DNA of 64,000 nt. Origin: Desulfomonile sp963700305 (GTDB lineage: Bacteria > Desulfobacterota > Desulfomonilia > Desulfomonilales > Desulfomonilaceae). The notes under the pieces are model-generated. The model worked only from the letters and a program-made list of their open reading frames with translations, ran no database searches and was not told where the DNA came from. Shown here piece after piece: positions 25,668 through 36,301 of this stretch (position 1 is the stretch's first letter; each line of letters begins with the position of its first letter). The stretch is taken from positions 124,001 through 188,000 of the forward strand of contig CAVOXB010000027.1 of the NCBI GenBank assembly GCA_963700305.1, in the 5' to 3' direction. The translations under genes and the position numbers were made by a program.

Positions 25668-26027
25668 TCAAGGAATCTTTGGCGTGCCGCAGTCCTTGCA
25701 CTCCGCGTCCACTGGCCGGAGCCACGGGAACCAGAAAGGAACGGGTTTTAATGACAGGCATGGGGCTGGAAATTCGATGGCTTTGGATGTTCCGGGGATG
25801 CACACTGACGCTTTGCCAAGAGTTATCCACGGCAGAATGTGAAACTCGGTTTTAATCAGGGTCGGCCAGATGGGGACATCAAACGGAAGGGACATGGGGC
25901 CAACGCTCTCGGGTGGAATAGGTCGATCAGGATAGCAAGGACGCCCGCCGCAGTCGGCACCGAAGCACAGAGAACTCACAGCTAAGCAGGCTAAAACGAC
26001 CACTAAAACCCAAGAGAGCTTTTTCAT
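25668..26027 (-). CDS. Small secreted Cys/Pro-containing protein, function unknown
   Basis: 119 residues from the ATG at 26027, with GAGGATG upstream; readings starting further upstream use TTG or add residues before the signal. The signal peptide is KKLSWVLVVVLACLAVSSLC, cut near CFGA/D. The mature chain has CGGRPCYPDRP, CIPGTSK, PCLSLKP and a terminal CKDCGTPK, six to seven Cys in all, and many Pro and Trp. It resembles in style, though not clearly in sequence, the Cys/Pro-rich exported proteins at 5309 and 7660. Extracytoplasmic and possibly disulfide-bonded; function unknown. Confidence 0.6.
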   Translation of the reverse strand: MKKLSWVLVVVLACLAVSSLCFGADCGGRPCYPDRPIPPESVGPMSLPFDVPIWPTLIKTEFHILPWITLGKASVCIPGTSKAIEFPAPCLSLKPVPFWFPWLRPVDAECKDCGTPKIP

Positions 26028-26192
26028 CGTGATTAACATCCTCAATTAAATCAAAACTGCACAAGTCAAATTGCAGCCAATGAGCTGGACAATCCTAACA
26101 TTCGAGAGCTTTGGATGTCAACGCGAATATGCGCGAGGTGGTAATCCCTCAGTCACAAGCGGATGTGCTTACTCAGGCAATTCCAGGAAATT

Positions 26193-26322
26193 GTGGGGCA
26201 GGCTTTCCAGCCTGCCATCATTGGCTTTTCAGGACAAGGCAGGCTGGAAAGCCTGCCCCACAAAAGCTGTTTGCCCCGGATTATTGAATGATTACAGTAG
26301 GACCGGCGACCCGCCGGTCCCA
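26193..26322. repeat. Dispersed inverted repeat family A pair plus a family B unit
   Basis: GTGGGGCAGGCTTTCCAGCC starts the left arm (26193-26216), and the exact inverse GGCAGGCTGGAAAGCCTGCC starts the right arm (26238-26261), 24 bases each with a 21-base spacer. A family B unit (AGTAGGACCGGCGACCCGCC) follows near 26296-26322. It fills the gap between ppdK and the small exported protein gene. Confidence 0.8.
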
Positions 26323-26331
26323 CTCTGAGGA

Positions 26332-29121
26332 TTAGATGTCGAAGCTCTTTTCCAGCATCGTGGCGTGAGCAGCCGCAAGCCTCGCTATGGGTACGCGAGG
26401 GCCGGAGCATGAAACATAGTCTAGGCCCACATGGTGGCAAAGGCGAATCGACGCTGGATGACCGCCGTGCTCACCGCAGATACCGATCTTAAGATTCGGC
26501 TTCACACTGCGACCACCCTGAACGGCCAGTTTCATTAGGCTTCCAACGCCCGTTACGTCCAGCGATTCGAAAGGATTGTCTTTGATGATTCCTTGCTGGT
26601 GATAAAAAGGGAGAAACTTGTTCTCAGCATCTTCTCTACTGAACGAGAAAGTGGCCTGGGTAAGATCGTTTGTGCCGAAAGAGAAGAACTCCGATTCCGC
26701 AGCAAGTTCATCCGCTGTGATGCAGGCTCGAACGACCTCGACCATTGTTCCGTATTTGATATTGAGCGTTAACTTATGTTTTTCCTCAACCTCTTTCTGG
26801 ACCTGCTCAAGTATAATCTTTACGTATACCAGCTCAGAAACCGCGCAAACCTGAGGAACCATTATCTCTGGGTGAGCTTCGATTCCCTCTTTGACACATT
26901 CCGCGGTGGCTTCCAGGATTGCTCGAATCTGCATCTCGTAAATCTCGGGGAATGAGACAGCGAGCCGAACCCCGCGATGTCCCAGCATGGGATTGACTTC
27001 CTTGAGCACCCTGGCCCTCTGCAGCATCAGCTCTTTCTTGGACAAGGCAGCGTCTATCATGGTGAGATCGAGGCTGGCGAAAAACGCCGGCATGCCCTGA
27101 CGTTGAGCCATATAATTTGCGTGAAGCTGAGGATCTATCAGCTTCAGGCTTTCAACGTTCTTTTCGGTTAGCCTCGCTGTATCCCTTAGTCTGCGCAAGT
27201 CTTCGATCTGTATCTGCAACTCGGCTTCTGTGGGGAGAAATTCATGGATTGGAGGGTCCAAGAGCCTTATGGTCACCGGATAGGGCGACATTTCTCTGAA
27301 AATTCCGTAGAAATCGGATTTCTGAATCGGCAGGAGCATGTTCAGGGCCGCTTTGCGATCCTCGAGGGTGTCCGCAAGGATCATATCGATGACGAGCGGC
27401 AATCGGTCGGTTGCATTGAACATTCTCTCGGTTCGGCACAATCCTATGCCCACAGCTCCGAATTCCCGCGCTTTCTTGGCTGCTTCCGGAGTGTCTGCGT
27501 TAGCCATTACGCCTAGTCTCGCGAATTCATCTGCCCAGTAGAGGAGTGTAACCAATTGAGGGCTAAATTCCGGCTCAACCGTAGGGATTTCACCCAAATA
27601 GACATTACCGGTCCCGCCGTCAATAGTGATCAAGTCGCCTTCGTGAAGCACGTGGTCCCCGACAACTGCCCACCTGTGGACGGTATCTACGTGTATTCCT
27701 TCAGCTCCGGCAACGCACGGTTTCCCCATGCCTCGAGCAACCACCGCTGCGTGAGAGGTTTTTCCGCCTCGACTGGTCAAAATGCCCTGTGACGCGAAAA
27801 AGCCGTGAATGTCTTCTGGCTTAGTCTCTTCCCTAACAAGAATGACCCGCTCACCCGCTCTTCCTAGCTGTTCGGCACTGTCGGCATCGAAAATACACTT
27901 TCCTGATGCCGCGCCTGGAGAAGCAGGTAAGCCCTGGGCAAGGGGGTCGGCTTTGAAATTGGGGTCCAGTCCGGGATAGAGTAGTTGTTCCAGATGTTCG
28001 GGATTGATCCTCAACAGGGCTTCTTCTTTCGTGAGCAATCCTTCTTCCACCATCTCCACGGAAGTTCTCACCATGGAGATAGCGTTCATTTTCCCGTTGC
28101 GGGTTTGCAGACAATACAGAATGCCCTTTTCAATGGTAAACTCGAAGTCCTGAACTTCTCTGTAGTGTTTTTCCAACCTGTCTCGTAGCGCTTCAATCTG
28201 CTTGTAAAGGCCGGGCATTTCCTGAGCCATAGCCTGAATGGGTCTCGGGGTGCGGATCCCTGCCACCACGTCTTCACCCTGGGCGTTTACCAGATATTCA
28301 CCGAACATTTTGTTTTCGCCGGTTGCCGGGTCTCGCGTGAAGCCAACTCCTGTGCCGCTGTCGTTACCCATGTTGCCGAAGACCATGGCCACAACGTTGA
28401 CTGCTGTTCCATTCGCTTGATCCGCTGTGATATTGAACTGGCGTCTATAATCAACCGCTCTCTTGCCCATCCAGGAATTGAAAACAGCCTTTATTGCAAT
28501 ATTCAGCTGTTCCCAGACATCTTCTGGAAAAGGCCTGAATTTCTGTTCTTCGACCACATGTTGGAATAATTCAGCAATCTCTTTGAGATCTTCAGTTGTG
28601 AGATCCACGTCGGAAATAGCGCCGGACTTGATCTTGATGGCTTCCAAAGCCTGATCGAAATACTCATCCGAGATGCCCATAGCGACTTTGCCGAATAGTT
28701 GTATGAAGCGCCGGAATGCATCGTACGCGAAACGCTCATTCTTGGTCTGGCTGATGAGCCCGTTGAGCGTCTGGGAATTCAAGCCCAGGTTAAGAATGGT
28801 GTCCATCATACCAGGCATGGAAAGAGCCCCTCCGGAACGGACCGACACGAGAAGCGGGTTGTCGGGATCTCCGAATTTTTTTCCAGTGGCTCGTTCGAGT
28901 TCGGCCATGTGTTTCTTGACGTCGTCCATCAAGCCTTCAGGCAGGTCACCATTGTTGGTGGAGTCAAGAAATGCAAGGCAAGCATCAGTAGAAATGACGA
29001 ATCCGGGCGGAACGTTCAACCCGATCTGAGTCATTTCGCACAAATTAGCTCCTTTGCCCCCGAGAAGCTTTTTGTTTTTTCCATCCCCGTCATAGAATGA
29101 AAAGACATACTTTTTGCTCAT
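26332..29121 (-). CDS. ppdK: Pyruvate, phosphate dikinase PpdK
   Basis: 929 residues, slightly longer than the usual 870-890. It begins KYVFSFYDGDGKNKKLLGGK, the ATP-grasp nucleotide-binding domain. The phosphohistidine domain has the swivelling-His motif GGKTSHAAVVARGMGKPCVA near residue 460, and the C-terminal PEP/pyruvate barrel has FGTNDLTQATFSFSREDAE and the catalytic Cys in KIGICGEHGG. The enzyme interconverts pyruvate + ATP + Pi and PEP + AMP + PPi, allowing glycolytic or gluconeogenic flux in anaerobes. It is transcribed alone, with a long non-coding gap upstream. Confidence 0.96.
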   Translation of the reverse strand: MSKKYVFSFYDGDGKNKKLLGGKGANLCEMTQIGLNVPPGFVISTDACLAFLDSTNNGDLPEGLMDDVKKHMAELERATGKKFGDPDNPLLVSVRSGGALSMPGMMDTILNLGLNSQTLNGLISQTKNERFAYDAFRRFIQLFGKVAMGISDEYFDQALEAIKIKSGAISDVDLTTEDLKEIAELFQHVVEEQKFRPFPEDVWEQLNIAIKAVFNSWMGKRAVDYRRQFNITADQANGTAVNVVAMVFGNMGNDSGTGVGFTRDPATGENKMFGEYLVNAQGEDVVAGIRTPRPIQAMAQEMPGLYKQIEALRDRLEKHYREVQDFEFTIEKGILYCLQTRNGKMNAISMVRTSVEMVEEGLLTKEEALLRINPEHLEQLLYPGLDPNFKADPLAQGLPASPGAASGKCIFDADSAEQLGRAGERVILVREETKPEDIHGFFASQGILTSRGGKTSHAAVVARGMGKPCVAGAEGIHVDTVHRWAVVGDHVLHEGDLITIDGGTGNVYLGEIPTVEPEFSPQLVTLLYWADEFARLGVMANADTPEAAKKAREFGAVGIGLCRTERMFNATDRLPLVIDMILADTLEDRKAALNMLLPIQKSDFYGIFREMSPYPVTIRLLDPPIHEFLPTEAELQIQIEDLRRLRDTARLTEKNVESLKLIDPQLHANYMAQRQGMPAFFASLDLTMIDAALSKKELMLQRARVLKEVNPMLGHRGVRLAVSFPEIYEMQIRAILEATAECVKEGIEAHPEIMVPQVCAVSELVYVKIILEQVQKEVEEKHKLTLNIKYGTMVEVVRACITADELAAESEFFSFGTNDLTQATFSFSREDAENKFLPFYHQQGIIKDNPFESLDVTGVGSLMKLAVQGGRSVKPNLKIGICGEHGGHPASIRLCHHVGLDYVSCSGPRVPIARLAAAHATMLEKSFDI

Positions 29122-29623
29122 ACCGCTCTCCTCGATATAATTTCTAAGCAGTCGACGAAAGGAAATGAGGCGTATTTCAAATCGAAATCACCCCCAGATG
29201 CCAAATCAGCCACAGCCTCAGGCGCAGGAGAAGCGTTCCTCAGAAGTTGCGCGAGACTCTTCAGAAACTTTCCGCCGGCAATTCAGGTTCAATTTGGTAT
29301 GGGCTCCTCGACCATGGATTTCTGGCAACTTCTTATCATAACAGAAATGTCCATTTTTCTGCAATATTCAGCCAGAGGAAATTTTGTCTCATGCCACATT
29401 TTTTGCTGTAACGGCTGCTTGACAATCTTCTGAAAAGGCGGTTAACGTCCAGAGTCAGTGCTGCACTTTCCAAAGAAAGCCACATTTTGAAGTCAACGCT
29501 CTCATTTATTGGCGACTGTCATTACCGAACGAAGTCTGTGTGACTTGTTAAATCCGTTTTTTCTCATTCAATTCGGCGTTAATCGGACCGGATCAGATTA
29601 CTCGATAAACCAAAGGGCACCAC
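29122..29623. other. Intergenic region between ppdK and the PaaI-type thioesterase
   Basis: No coding signal or recognised repeat. It lies between divergent genes and so should hold both promoters. A TTGACA hexamer occurs near 29421 on the plus strand, without a convincing -10 partner. Confidence 0.4.
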
Positions 29624-30096
29624 ATGGAAAAACGAAGAATTACCGAGCAGCGGGCGGATTTTCTCAAGGCGGATTATGAACGAGGATTCATAAAATTCTG
29701 CGGGTTCAAAGCGGTCAGCGCAGAATGGGGACGATTTACTTCCCGTTTAGGAATAAACCAGGAGCATAGACAACAGGATGGGTTCATTCATGCCGGTGTC
29801 ATGGCCACAATGGCCGATCATACGGCCGGTATTCCGCGTTTACTACCGTTCCCGCGAGCATGCAGATACTTACCATCGAATTCAAGGTAAATTTCCTGCG
29901 GCCGGCGTTTGGGGACGCTTTGATCTGCTATTCGAGGGTGATCAGGGAAGGCAGGCAGGTAATAGTGTCGGAATCAGAGGTGTTCGACGTACGAGACGGT
30001 GAGGAACATCCTGTGGCCAAGGCAATGGTGACCCTGATGGCGGTCCCTCACGAAAAGCTCAGCAAAGGAAAAGACCGAGACAAATTGTTGGGATGA
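29624..30096 (+). pseudogene. PaaI-family thioesterase, one frameshift
   Basis: The first frame reads a hotdog thioesterase up to HAGVMATMADHTAG and then breaks at about 29825-29830, where one base is missing from GGCCGGTATTCC. With it restored the protein continues YSAFTTVPASMQILTIEFKV, NFLRPAFGDALICYSRVIRE to the stop at 30096, about 157 residues in all. The HAGVMATMADHTAG segment is the active-site helix of the PaaI/YigI group. Acyl-CoA hydrolysis is the expected activity. The frameshift resembles the other single-base events in this window. Confidence 0.82.
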
Positions 30097-30219
30097 ATGT
30101 TTCCGGTCATGACTCCATTGACTCCACAATTTCAACGTGTTAGCCTGACAATCAGATTGGGTCGTCGTAGGCCACGAAGACCATAGCGTCAGCACCCAGC
30201 ACAAAAGGAGCAAATCACC

Positions 30220-30435
30220 ATGTTAGGTCCACAGGAACTAATTGTTATATTACTGATCGCGGTACTCATTTTTGGAGGCAAAAAGATTCCGGAAATAATG
30301 GAAGGAGTGGGCAAAGGAATAAAGAGCTTCAAGAAAGCAATGGAAGGAGAAGAGACAACCCCGCCGCCTGCGACTATGCAGAGCGCTCCTCCTGCTCAAT
30401 TGGACTCCCCTGTCAAAGAACCCGAGAAAAAATAA
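30220..30435 (+). CDS. tatA: Twin-arginine translocase subunit TatA/TatE
   Basis: 71 residues. Classic TatA layout: a short periplasmic N-terminus, a transmembrane helix (LGPQELIVILLIAVLIFGGK), the hinge GGKKIPEI, then an amphipathic helix (MEGVGKGIKSFKKAMEGEE) and a Pro-rich tail. TatA oligomers form the translocation pathway for folded proteins with twin-arginine signals; a Tat-type substrate is encoded in this window at 6045-7325. tatC is not adjacent. AAAGGAG precedes the start. Confidence 0.92.
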   Translation: MLGPQELIVILLIAVLIFGGKKIPEIMEGVGKGIKSFKKAMEGEETTPPPATMQSAPPAQLDSPVKEPEKK

Positions 30436-30725
30436 GAAGTAGCTACATGATCGAGTAATCGTGCCCCCTCGATACTGAATGGTTGCATGATCGGACCGGC
30501 GAGTGCCTTTCTCACCGATTTCCTTCGAATAGAGCTTATCTCAAAGAGCAAGCGTGAGGTCGGTCCGCCCCCTATCGGAATCCGTGTTCCTTCTGTTATA
30601 ATTGTCCCTGTTTTGTGAACCGAGAGCGTCTTGATCGACAGTACGAGCTTTTCAGGCTGCCGTGCGCAACATTATTGAAGAGAACTCGATTCGCCAAGGT
30701 TCAGCTGATTTCTCGCAATGAGGAG

Positions 30726-33173
30726 ATGTTTATTCCAGTGCAGTCAGACCCAACGGCCGGTAATTATGGAAATGGCGGAAATAACAATCTAAGAGACAAA
30801 CTCGATCTCTCAAACAAGAATTTCCTGGATTTCATAGTAAATCAACGCCGTCTCCTTTTGATCATCATCACAATAATAACGCTTTTCCTGGCATGGTTCG
30901 TTCCAAACCTGCGCACGGACCCGACTCTGGAATCCGGTGTGGACAAAGCCTCAGAGGCATACAAGGATCATCAGCAGTTCAAGAAGATCTTTGGAAACGA
31001 AGAGTTCGTCCTTATAGCGCTGAAGGGCGCGACCGGCGCAAAACATCCGGGAATGCTCGAAGCTCTGGCTAGGATCACTAATAGCATAGAATCGTTAGAT
31101 AAAATTGAAGAGGTGGTGAGCCTTTCCAATATCAAGCTCTTTCAGCAAAGAGGTGATTTATTTGGAAACTATCCGATTTTCGAGGAGGGCTCCAAAGGGC
31201 CTCAATTGCCACCAGCTTCTCAATTGGAGACCATAAGAAAGGCCCTGCCGATAACCGATCTTTTGTTGTCCAAGGACCTTGAAACAGTTGGGATACTGGT
31301 GCGCATTCAGGAAAAATGGAAATTTGACCTGGACGTTACAAAAAATATCCACAAAGAAGTGTCCAAAATAATTGAGAGAAACTTCCCTGCAGGGGAATTC
31401 AAAATAATCGGGCCACCTTTCATACGGCAAGCCATTGTGCGGTACAACGTCCAAACTGGAATCATTTTCGGAATACTCTGCATGCTGATAGGCACAGTAG
31501 TATCGGTGTATGTGTTCCGAAGTGTAAGGGTCACAGCAATCACGAATGTGGTTCTCGGGATTTGTGTGCTGTGGATCTTGGGATTGATGGCTTTTCTGGA
31601 AATTCCTCTCAATTCTACGACTGTGCTGTCATTTGGATTTATCCCTATAACCACGGTGGAGATAGTGATCCACATGGTAGTCCGGTACCACTTCTTTCAC
31701 GTGGAAGCCACCAGGAAGGACGACGCAATAAAGAAAGCTGTCCGCTGGCTTGCCAGGCCTTGCCTGATCTGCACATGCACGACTGCCGTGGGGTTCGGCA
31801 CACTGATGGTCAATTCGATTCCCATGGTGAAGCAATTGGGATTCATCATGTGCGGTTGGTGACCGATTTCCTACACGTGGAAATGGTTCTGACCCCTGCT
31901 TTCTTCATGCGCATGAAGACCATGGAAACGCCCGAGAAATCAACCATATTGAGAGGCTGGCTTGATGGTTTTCTCGGCAAGCTGGAGATCTCTATTTTCA
32001 AGCACAGCAAGCTTTACGTCCTGATCGGGGTTGCGATTACCGCGTTTTGATTGCAGGCGCTCCTTTGGTCAAGAGCGACACTCAAATATTGAGGATGCTG
32101 AGTGACAAAACAACCGAGGTAAAAGACATAAACTTTGTCGAGAAAAATCTCGCGGCAGTAAACTCGGTGGAATTGTTGTTGAAAGCCCAATCCGGGGAAT
32201 TTAAGGATGCAAAAGTCTGGGAAAAAATAGCCGAACTGGACAAAGCGCTTAAGCAAGTCCCTGAAGTTGCAGGTACGGATTCATGCTCCCGCTGCTGGAG
32301 TACCTGAACGACACCTTGACAGATTCCGAATCGAAGGCGGGCCTGTTTTCAAACTCTTCCAAGGTGCCTCAGCTTTTGTCTTTGATCTCGATGAGCCCTG
32401 GAGGGAGCCGTGTAAGAGGGAGATTCCTGAATGACGACTATGATACGCAGCGAATATCCGTACGCATCTGGAATTTGCCCGATCACCCTATTGGGGACAC
32501 CATAGACAAAATAGAAGCTGTTGCAAACTCAGTGATGAAAGGGGCTGCAAGTGCCGTTGTGACCGGCGACCTTGCAGTCGTGGCAAGACAGACATCCGAA
32601 CTGATAAGGGATCAAGTGCAATCAATGTTGCTGGCTGTAGCCATTATTACAGTACGAATGATGGTTCAGATGAATTCCGTTACTCTTGGCCTGTTATGTA
32701 TTGTCCCCAACGTGCCGCCGTTGGCGGCAGCATTCGGCATTATGGGATGGTTCGGTATTTCTCTGGATGCTGTTACGGTTTTTACCGCCAGCGTTGCCAT
32801 AGGTTTGGCGGTTGACAATACGATTCATTATCTCGCTCAACTGAAAAGGGAGATCGCTCTGAATCAAGGCGATTCAGTTGAGGAATGCGTGGCCCGATCC
32901 TACAGATTGACTGCCAAGCAGATTTCCTCGTGGTCCACGATTACGCTGTTGGGCTTTCTCGCTCTGGTGGTCTCACCGTTCAGACCGGTGGTTTTCTTTG
33001 GGATTTTGGGATGTTCGTCAATTTTCTTGGGACTTTACGGAGACTTAATCTTTCTGCAATCCCTGATACTGTATTCGCCACGTGTGAAGCGGGTCATAAA
33101 GAGACTCATTGATAAAGAAATGGCAGCTCAAAATAAGGATAATTTTCAGGTGGCCGGCTCTCAGGCGCGATAG
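30726..33173 (+). pseudogene. RND/MMPL-superfamily exporter, three frameshifts
   Basis: Reading frames join at three single-base deletions: 31854-31856 (LGFIMCGLVTDFLHVE), 32042-32044 (GVAITAVLIAGAPLVK) and 32281-32283 (AGTDSMLPLLEYLND). The repaired protein is about 815 residues: a first transmembrane helix (LLLIIITIITLFLAWFVPNL), a large periplasmic domain, a membrane block around TGIIFGILCMLIGTVVSVYV, and a second copy of the same layout ending in a block with GLAVDNTIHYLAQLKRE. This is the MMPL/HpnN-like single-chain RND architecture, exporting lipids or hydrophobic molecules. The start is uncertain: ATG 30726 fits the fold, but a GTG at 30615 is in frame. No membrane-fusion partner is adjacent. 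Confidence 0.8.
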
Positions 33174-33485
33174 TGTTTTTCCTCGTTCCGAAGCAGCTGC
33201 TGTAGGATGCGGTGAGTCCAGCGAACCGCATCGCTTGCGAAAGGAACTCTAACGATGTGGTTCCCGTTGGTCACCGCCCCCTACCGGGCTGAAATCAGGA
33301 ATCTGGACCCCGGATCAAGTCCGGGGTGACGGGTTGCCATTCCCGTAAATTGGACAAGAATTTTGGCAATTTGAACAAGCTGTCGTCCTGGCCATGCATC
33401 AAAAGTTTTTTTGGGAGGGCCTGGGAGCCCCTTTTTACAAAAAAGGGGCTCCCAGAAATTCTCTTCAAGAAATCTTGTGCGCTGA
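33174..33485. other. Intergenic region with repeats and a terminator
   Basis: No gene. It holds a family C inverted repeat (33203-33283, from TAGGATGCGGTGAG to GTTGGTCACCGCCCC), a CCCCGGATCAAGTCCGGGG palindrome (about 33309-33327, also present inverted near 57284), and a strong bidirectional terminator. Confidence 0.6.
33421..33455. terminator. Strong bidirectional terminator hairpin
   Basis: CTGGGAGCCCCTTTTT (33421-33436), short loop, AAAAGGGGCTCCCAG (33441-33455). The A/T part of the stem provides a T tract for both strands. It sits between the convergent exporter and uvrB genes. Confidence 0.8.
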
Positions 33486-35541
33486 CTAGTTCAAGACCCG
33501 AGCGCGGCGCGGTTCTTTGGCGGGTTGAGGCTTCGAGAATGGAATGCCGTAGCTTATTTGAATTTGTTCTAATCGCCGTATTCTGTCTCTGAGCTCCGCG
33601 GCTCTTTCGAACTCCAGGTCTCTGGCTGCAGCGAACATCTCGTCGGTGAGCTTCTTTATCAGCTTCGGTATCTGATCCGGAGGAACATCCTCGGGAAGAT
33701 CCGGTGCTTTTTCCACTTCCACTGTTACATAATCCTGCTCAGCCAATGAAGACAGTACGTCGGTTATGTGCTTCCGGATGGTTTCAGGCGTGATATTGTT
33801 GTCCATATTGTATTGCTGCTGAATCCGACGCCTACGGTTGGTCTCGTCGAGAGCTTTGCGTATGGATTCGGTCACACGGTCCGCATAAAAGATGACTGTC
33901 CCATCCACATTCCGTGCGGCACGGCCCGCGGTCTGAATCAGCGACCGCTCAGATCGTAGAAATCCCTCTTTATCCGCGTCCAAAATGGCCACAAGCGCGA
34001 CCTCCGGAATGTCGAGTCCTTCTCTCAAGAGATTGATCCCCACTAGCACATCAAACTTGCCGAGCCTCAAATCTCGGATAATCTCCATGCGCTCGATTGT
34101 CTTGATCTCGGAATGGAGATATTTCACGTTTATGCCCAGGTTTGCGTAATACTCTGAGAGGTCTTCTGACATTTTCTTGGTAAGGGTGGTGACCAGCACG
34201 CGCTGACCCCGATCCACACGCTCGCGAATTTCCCCAAGCAAGTCGTCCACCTGGCTTGAAGCGGGCCGAAGCTCGATGACTGGATCTGTAAGGCCCGTAG
34301 GTCGGATTATTTGCTCCACAATTCTGCCGTCGCTGTTTTTGAGCTCATAAGGACCGGGAGTCGCTGACACATAGACGACCTGATTCACATGAGCTTCAAA
34401 CTCCTCGAAACGGAGCGGCCTGTTATCGAGAGCGCTTGGAAGCCTGAAGCCGTAATCTACAAGTGTCGTCTTCCTTGCACGATCCCCTTTGAACATTCCC
34501 CCCAACTGAGGAACACTGACGTGGGACTCGTCGATAAAGAACAGAGAATCCTTCGGAAAGTATTCCAGAAGAGTTGGCGGAGGCTCGCCCGGATTGCGGC
34601 CGGTCAAATATCGCGAGTAATTCTCTATGCCGTTGCAGTAGCCCATCTCCTTGAGCATTTCCACATCGAACCTTGTACGCTCCTCTATCCGTTGAGCTTC
34701 GATGAAACGGTTTTGATCCCTGAAGAATTCCACGCGTTGTTTCATCTCTTCTAGTATTGCATCAGCGGATGTCAGAAGCCTTGATCGTTCGGTAACGTAA
34801 TGGCTTGCCGGGTAAATAGCGACTTTATCCAGGGCACGAACCACTTTGCCTCGCAATGGATCAATTTCATAAAGGGCTTCGACAGTGTCTCCGAAAAACT
34901 CAATCCTGATAGCGAGTGCTTCTTCGTAACGCGGGGAATACCTCCACCACGTCGCCCCTGACCCTGAATACGCCCCGGTGAAAATCGATGTCATTGCGCT
35001 CGTACTGGATTTCAACGAGTTTGCGAAGCACCGCGTCCCTTTCGGTGTCTTCTTTGTCTATGAGATGGACCAGCATGTTCTGGTAAGCCTCTGGAGATCC
35101 AAGGCCGTATATGCACGACACAGAGGCCACTATGATCACGTCGCTACGCTCCAGGAGTGACCGTGTGGCTGAATGCCTCATCTTGTCGATGGTCTCGTTT
35201 ATGCTTGAGTCCTTTTCGATGTAAGTGTCGGATTGTGGAATGTAAGCCTCAGGCTGGTAATAATCGTAATAGGAAACAAAGTATTCCACAGCGTTTTCCG
35301 GAAACAGGGCCCTGAATTCGCTGAACAATTGGGCTGCCAGTGTTTTGTTGGGGGCAAGGACCAGACTGGGCTTCTGAATTTTTTCTATAACATTTGCCAT
35401 AGTGTAGGTCTTGCCGGAGCCTGTAACGCCCAGTAGCACTTGGTGCTCGAGGCCACTTTCAATCCCTACTGCCAAAGCTTCGATGGCCTGGGGCTGGTCG
35501 CCTCTTGGAACGTATTCTGAGCTGATTTTGAATTTCGGCAT
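33486..35541 (-). pseudogene. uvrB: Excinuclease ABC subunit B (UvrB), one frameshift
   Basis: The N-terminal part (ATG 35541) has the P-loop GVTGSGKTYTMANV and the beta-hairpin region EYFVSYYDYYQPEAYIPQSD. At about 34928 an extra base (GCGTTACGAA instead of GCGTACGAA) breaks the frame; removing it joins VVEVFPAYEEALAIRIEFFG. The rest has the helicase motifs (LVGINLLREGLDIPEVALVA, SLIQTAGRAARNVDGTVI) and the C-terminal UVR coiled coil (MFAAARDLEFERAAELRDRI) that binds UvrC. UvrB loads at DNA damage for nucleotide excision repair. The repaired length, about 684 residues, is normal. Loss of uvrB would be unusual; sequence error is likely. Confidence 0.92.
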
Positions 35542-35622
35542 ACATTCAATCCAGTGAAAGCTGACCAGCGGCCTTCAGAGAGTTCATTCTTTTGCAGTCA
35601 GAGATGAGACGTTTGGAGGATA

Positions 35623-35700
35623 TGTCATTGCGAGCGCAGCGAAGCAATCTCATTCTCTTAGAGAGGGGATTGCTTCGTCTCTTCGCTCCTCGCAATGACA
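35623..35700. repeat. Dispersed inverted repeat, family E (TGTCATTGCGAGC type)
   Basis: TGTCATTGCGAGC... at 35623 and its inverse ...GCTCCTCGCAATGACA ending at 35700, with inner GAAGCAATCTCATTCTC / GATTGCTTCGTC. This 'TCATTGCGAG ... GAAGCAATC' element is a known type of intergenic palindrome in deltaproteobacterial and related genomes. It lies between uvrB and a small exported protein gene. Confidence 0.75.
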
Positions 35701-35770
35701 TTTGGCCGGCCTCACTCAATCAACTGAAAGGGATGCTGGACAGCGGCCGTAATTTCGGGTCTTTCAACTC

Positions 35771-36300
35771 TTACCTAAGCTTTGTATTTAACACCTTTAG
35801 AGAATTGTGAATTTTCCTTATCACCTTCTCAAGGTTCTTGAACCCCTCGGTTCGATCCGAAATGATCATCTGAAGCACGCGATCCTCAGCAATATGGTAC
35901 TGCACGAGTTGGACAAGCTCCATGCCGCGATGATCCTTAAAAGAATAAATATTATAACCTTGCACTCCATCAAGACCTGCTAGCTTGCCCTGCTCCAGAA
36001 CGGTGCAATCCTTCATCTCCTGTTTCAGCTTCTCAAACAGATCTGTGACGTCCTCTGCTTTGGGAGTGCTCTTCTTGGAGCGATCCTGTACGAATGCGCT
36101 TATTCTGAAGGTGGCTGCCGGATGGAAAATCTTCACCTCATCCGGTCCGGGGCTTTTCACGGTCATGGTCGCAGGGTATCGAAAGAAAACCGTCGACCAG
36201 GGTCTGTATATTGCTTGAAAGCATTCTGGCCGAAGGCACTCTCTCCCAGAAGTAACGCTAAGAGTAGAGAGACAGCCAAAAGTCTGGCGAAAATATTCAT
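35771..36300 (-). pseudogene. Small exported protein (PsbP/DUF1795-like), one frameshift
   Basis: The ATG at 36300 starts a clear signal peptide (NIFARLLAVSLLLALLLG, cut near SAFG/Q). After TDPGRRFSF the frame breaks at about 36181-36186, where one base is missing in TTTC; restoring it gives FSFRYPATMTVKSPG and the remainder of the protein to the stop at 35771, about 176 residues. The RFSFRYPATM motif and the later LVQYHIAEDRVLQMIISD stretch resemble PsbP/DcrB-type exported proteins, whose roles are poorly defined. It starts one base after the stop of the upstream gene, so the two form an operon. Confidence 0.65.
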
Positions 36301-36301
36301 T

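Noticed and set aside
26153..26440. Apparent CRISPR-like or structured repeat array at 26.2 kb
   Set aside because: Only one inverted pair plus one other unit; no regular spacers, no cas genes.
30615..30725. Extension of the RND exporter to a GTG at 30615
   Set aside because: The added residues are polar and the usual family start is near the first membrane helix; left as an alternative only.
35592..35810. Short plus-strand ORF over the TCATTGCGAG repeat
   Set aside because: Reading frame through an intergenic palindrome, not a gene.
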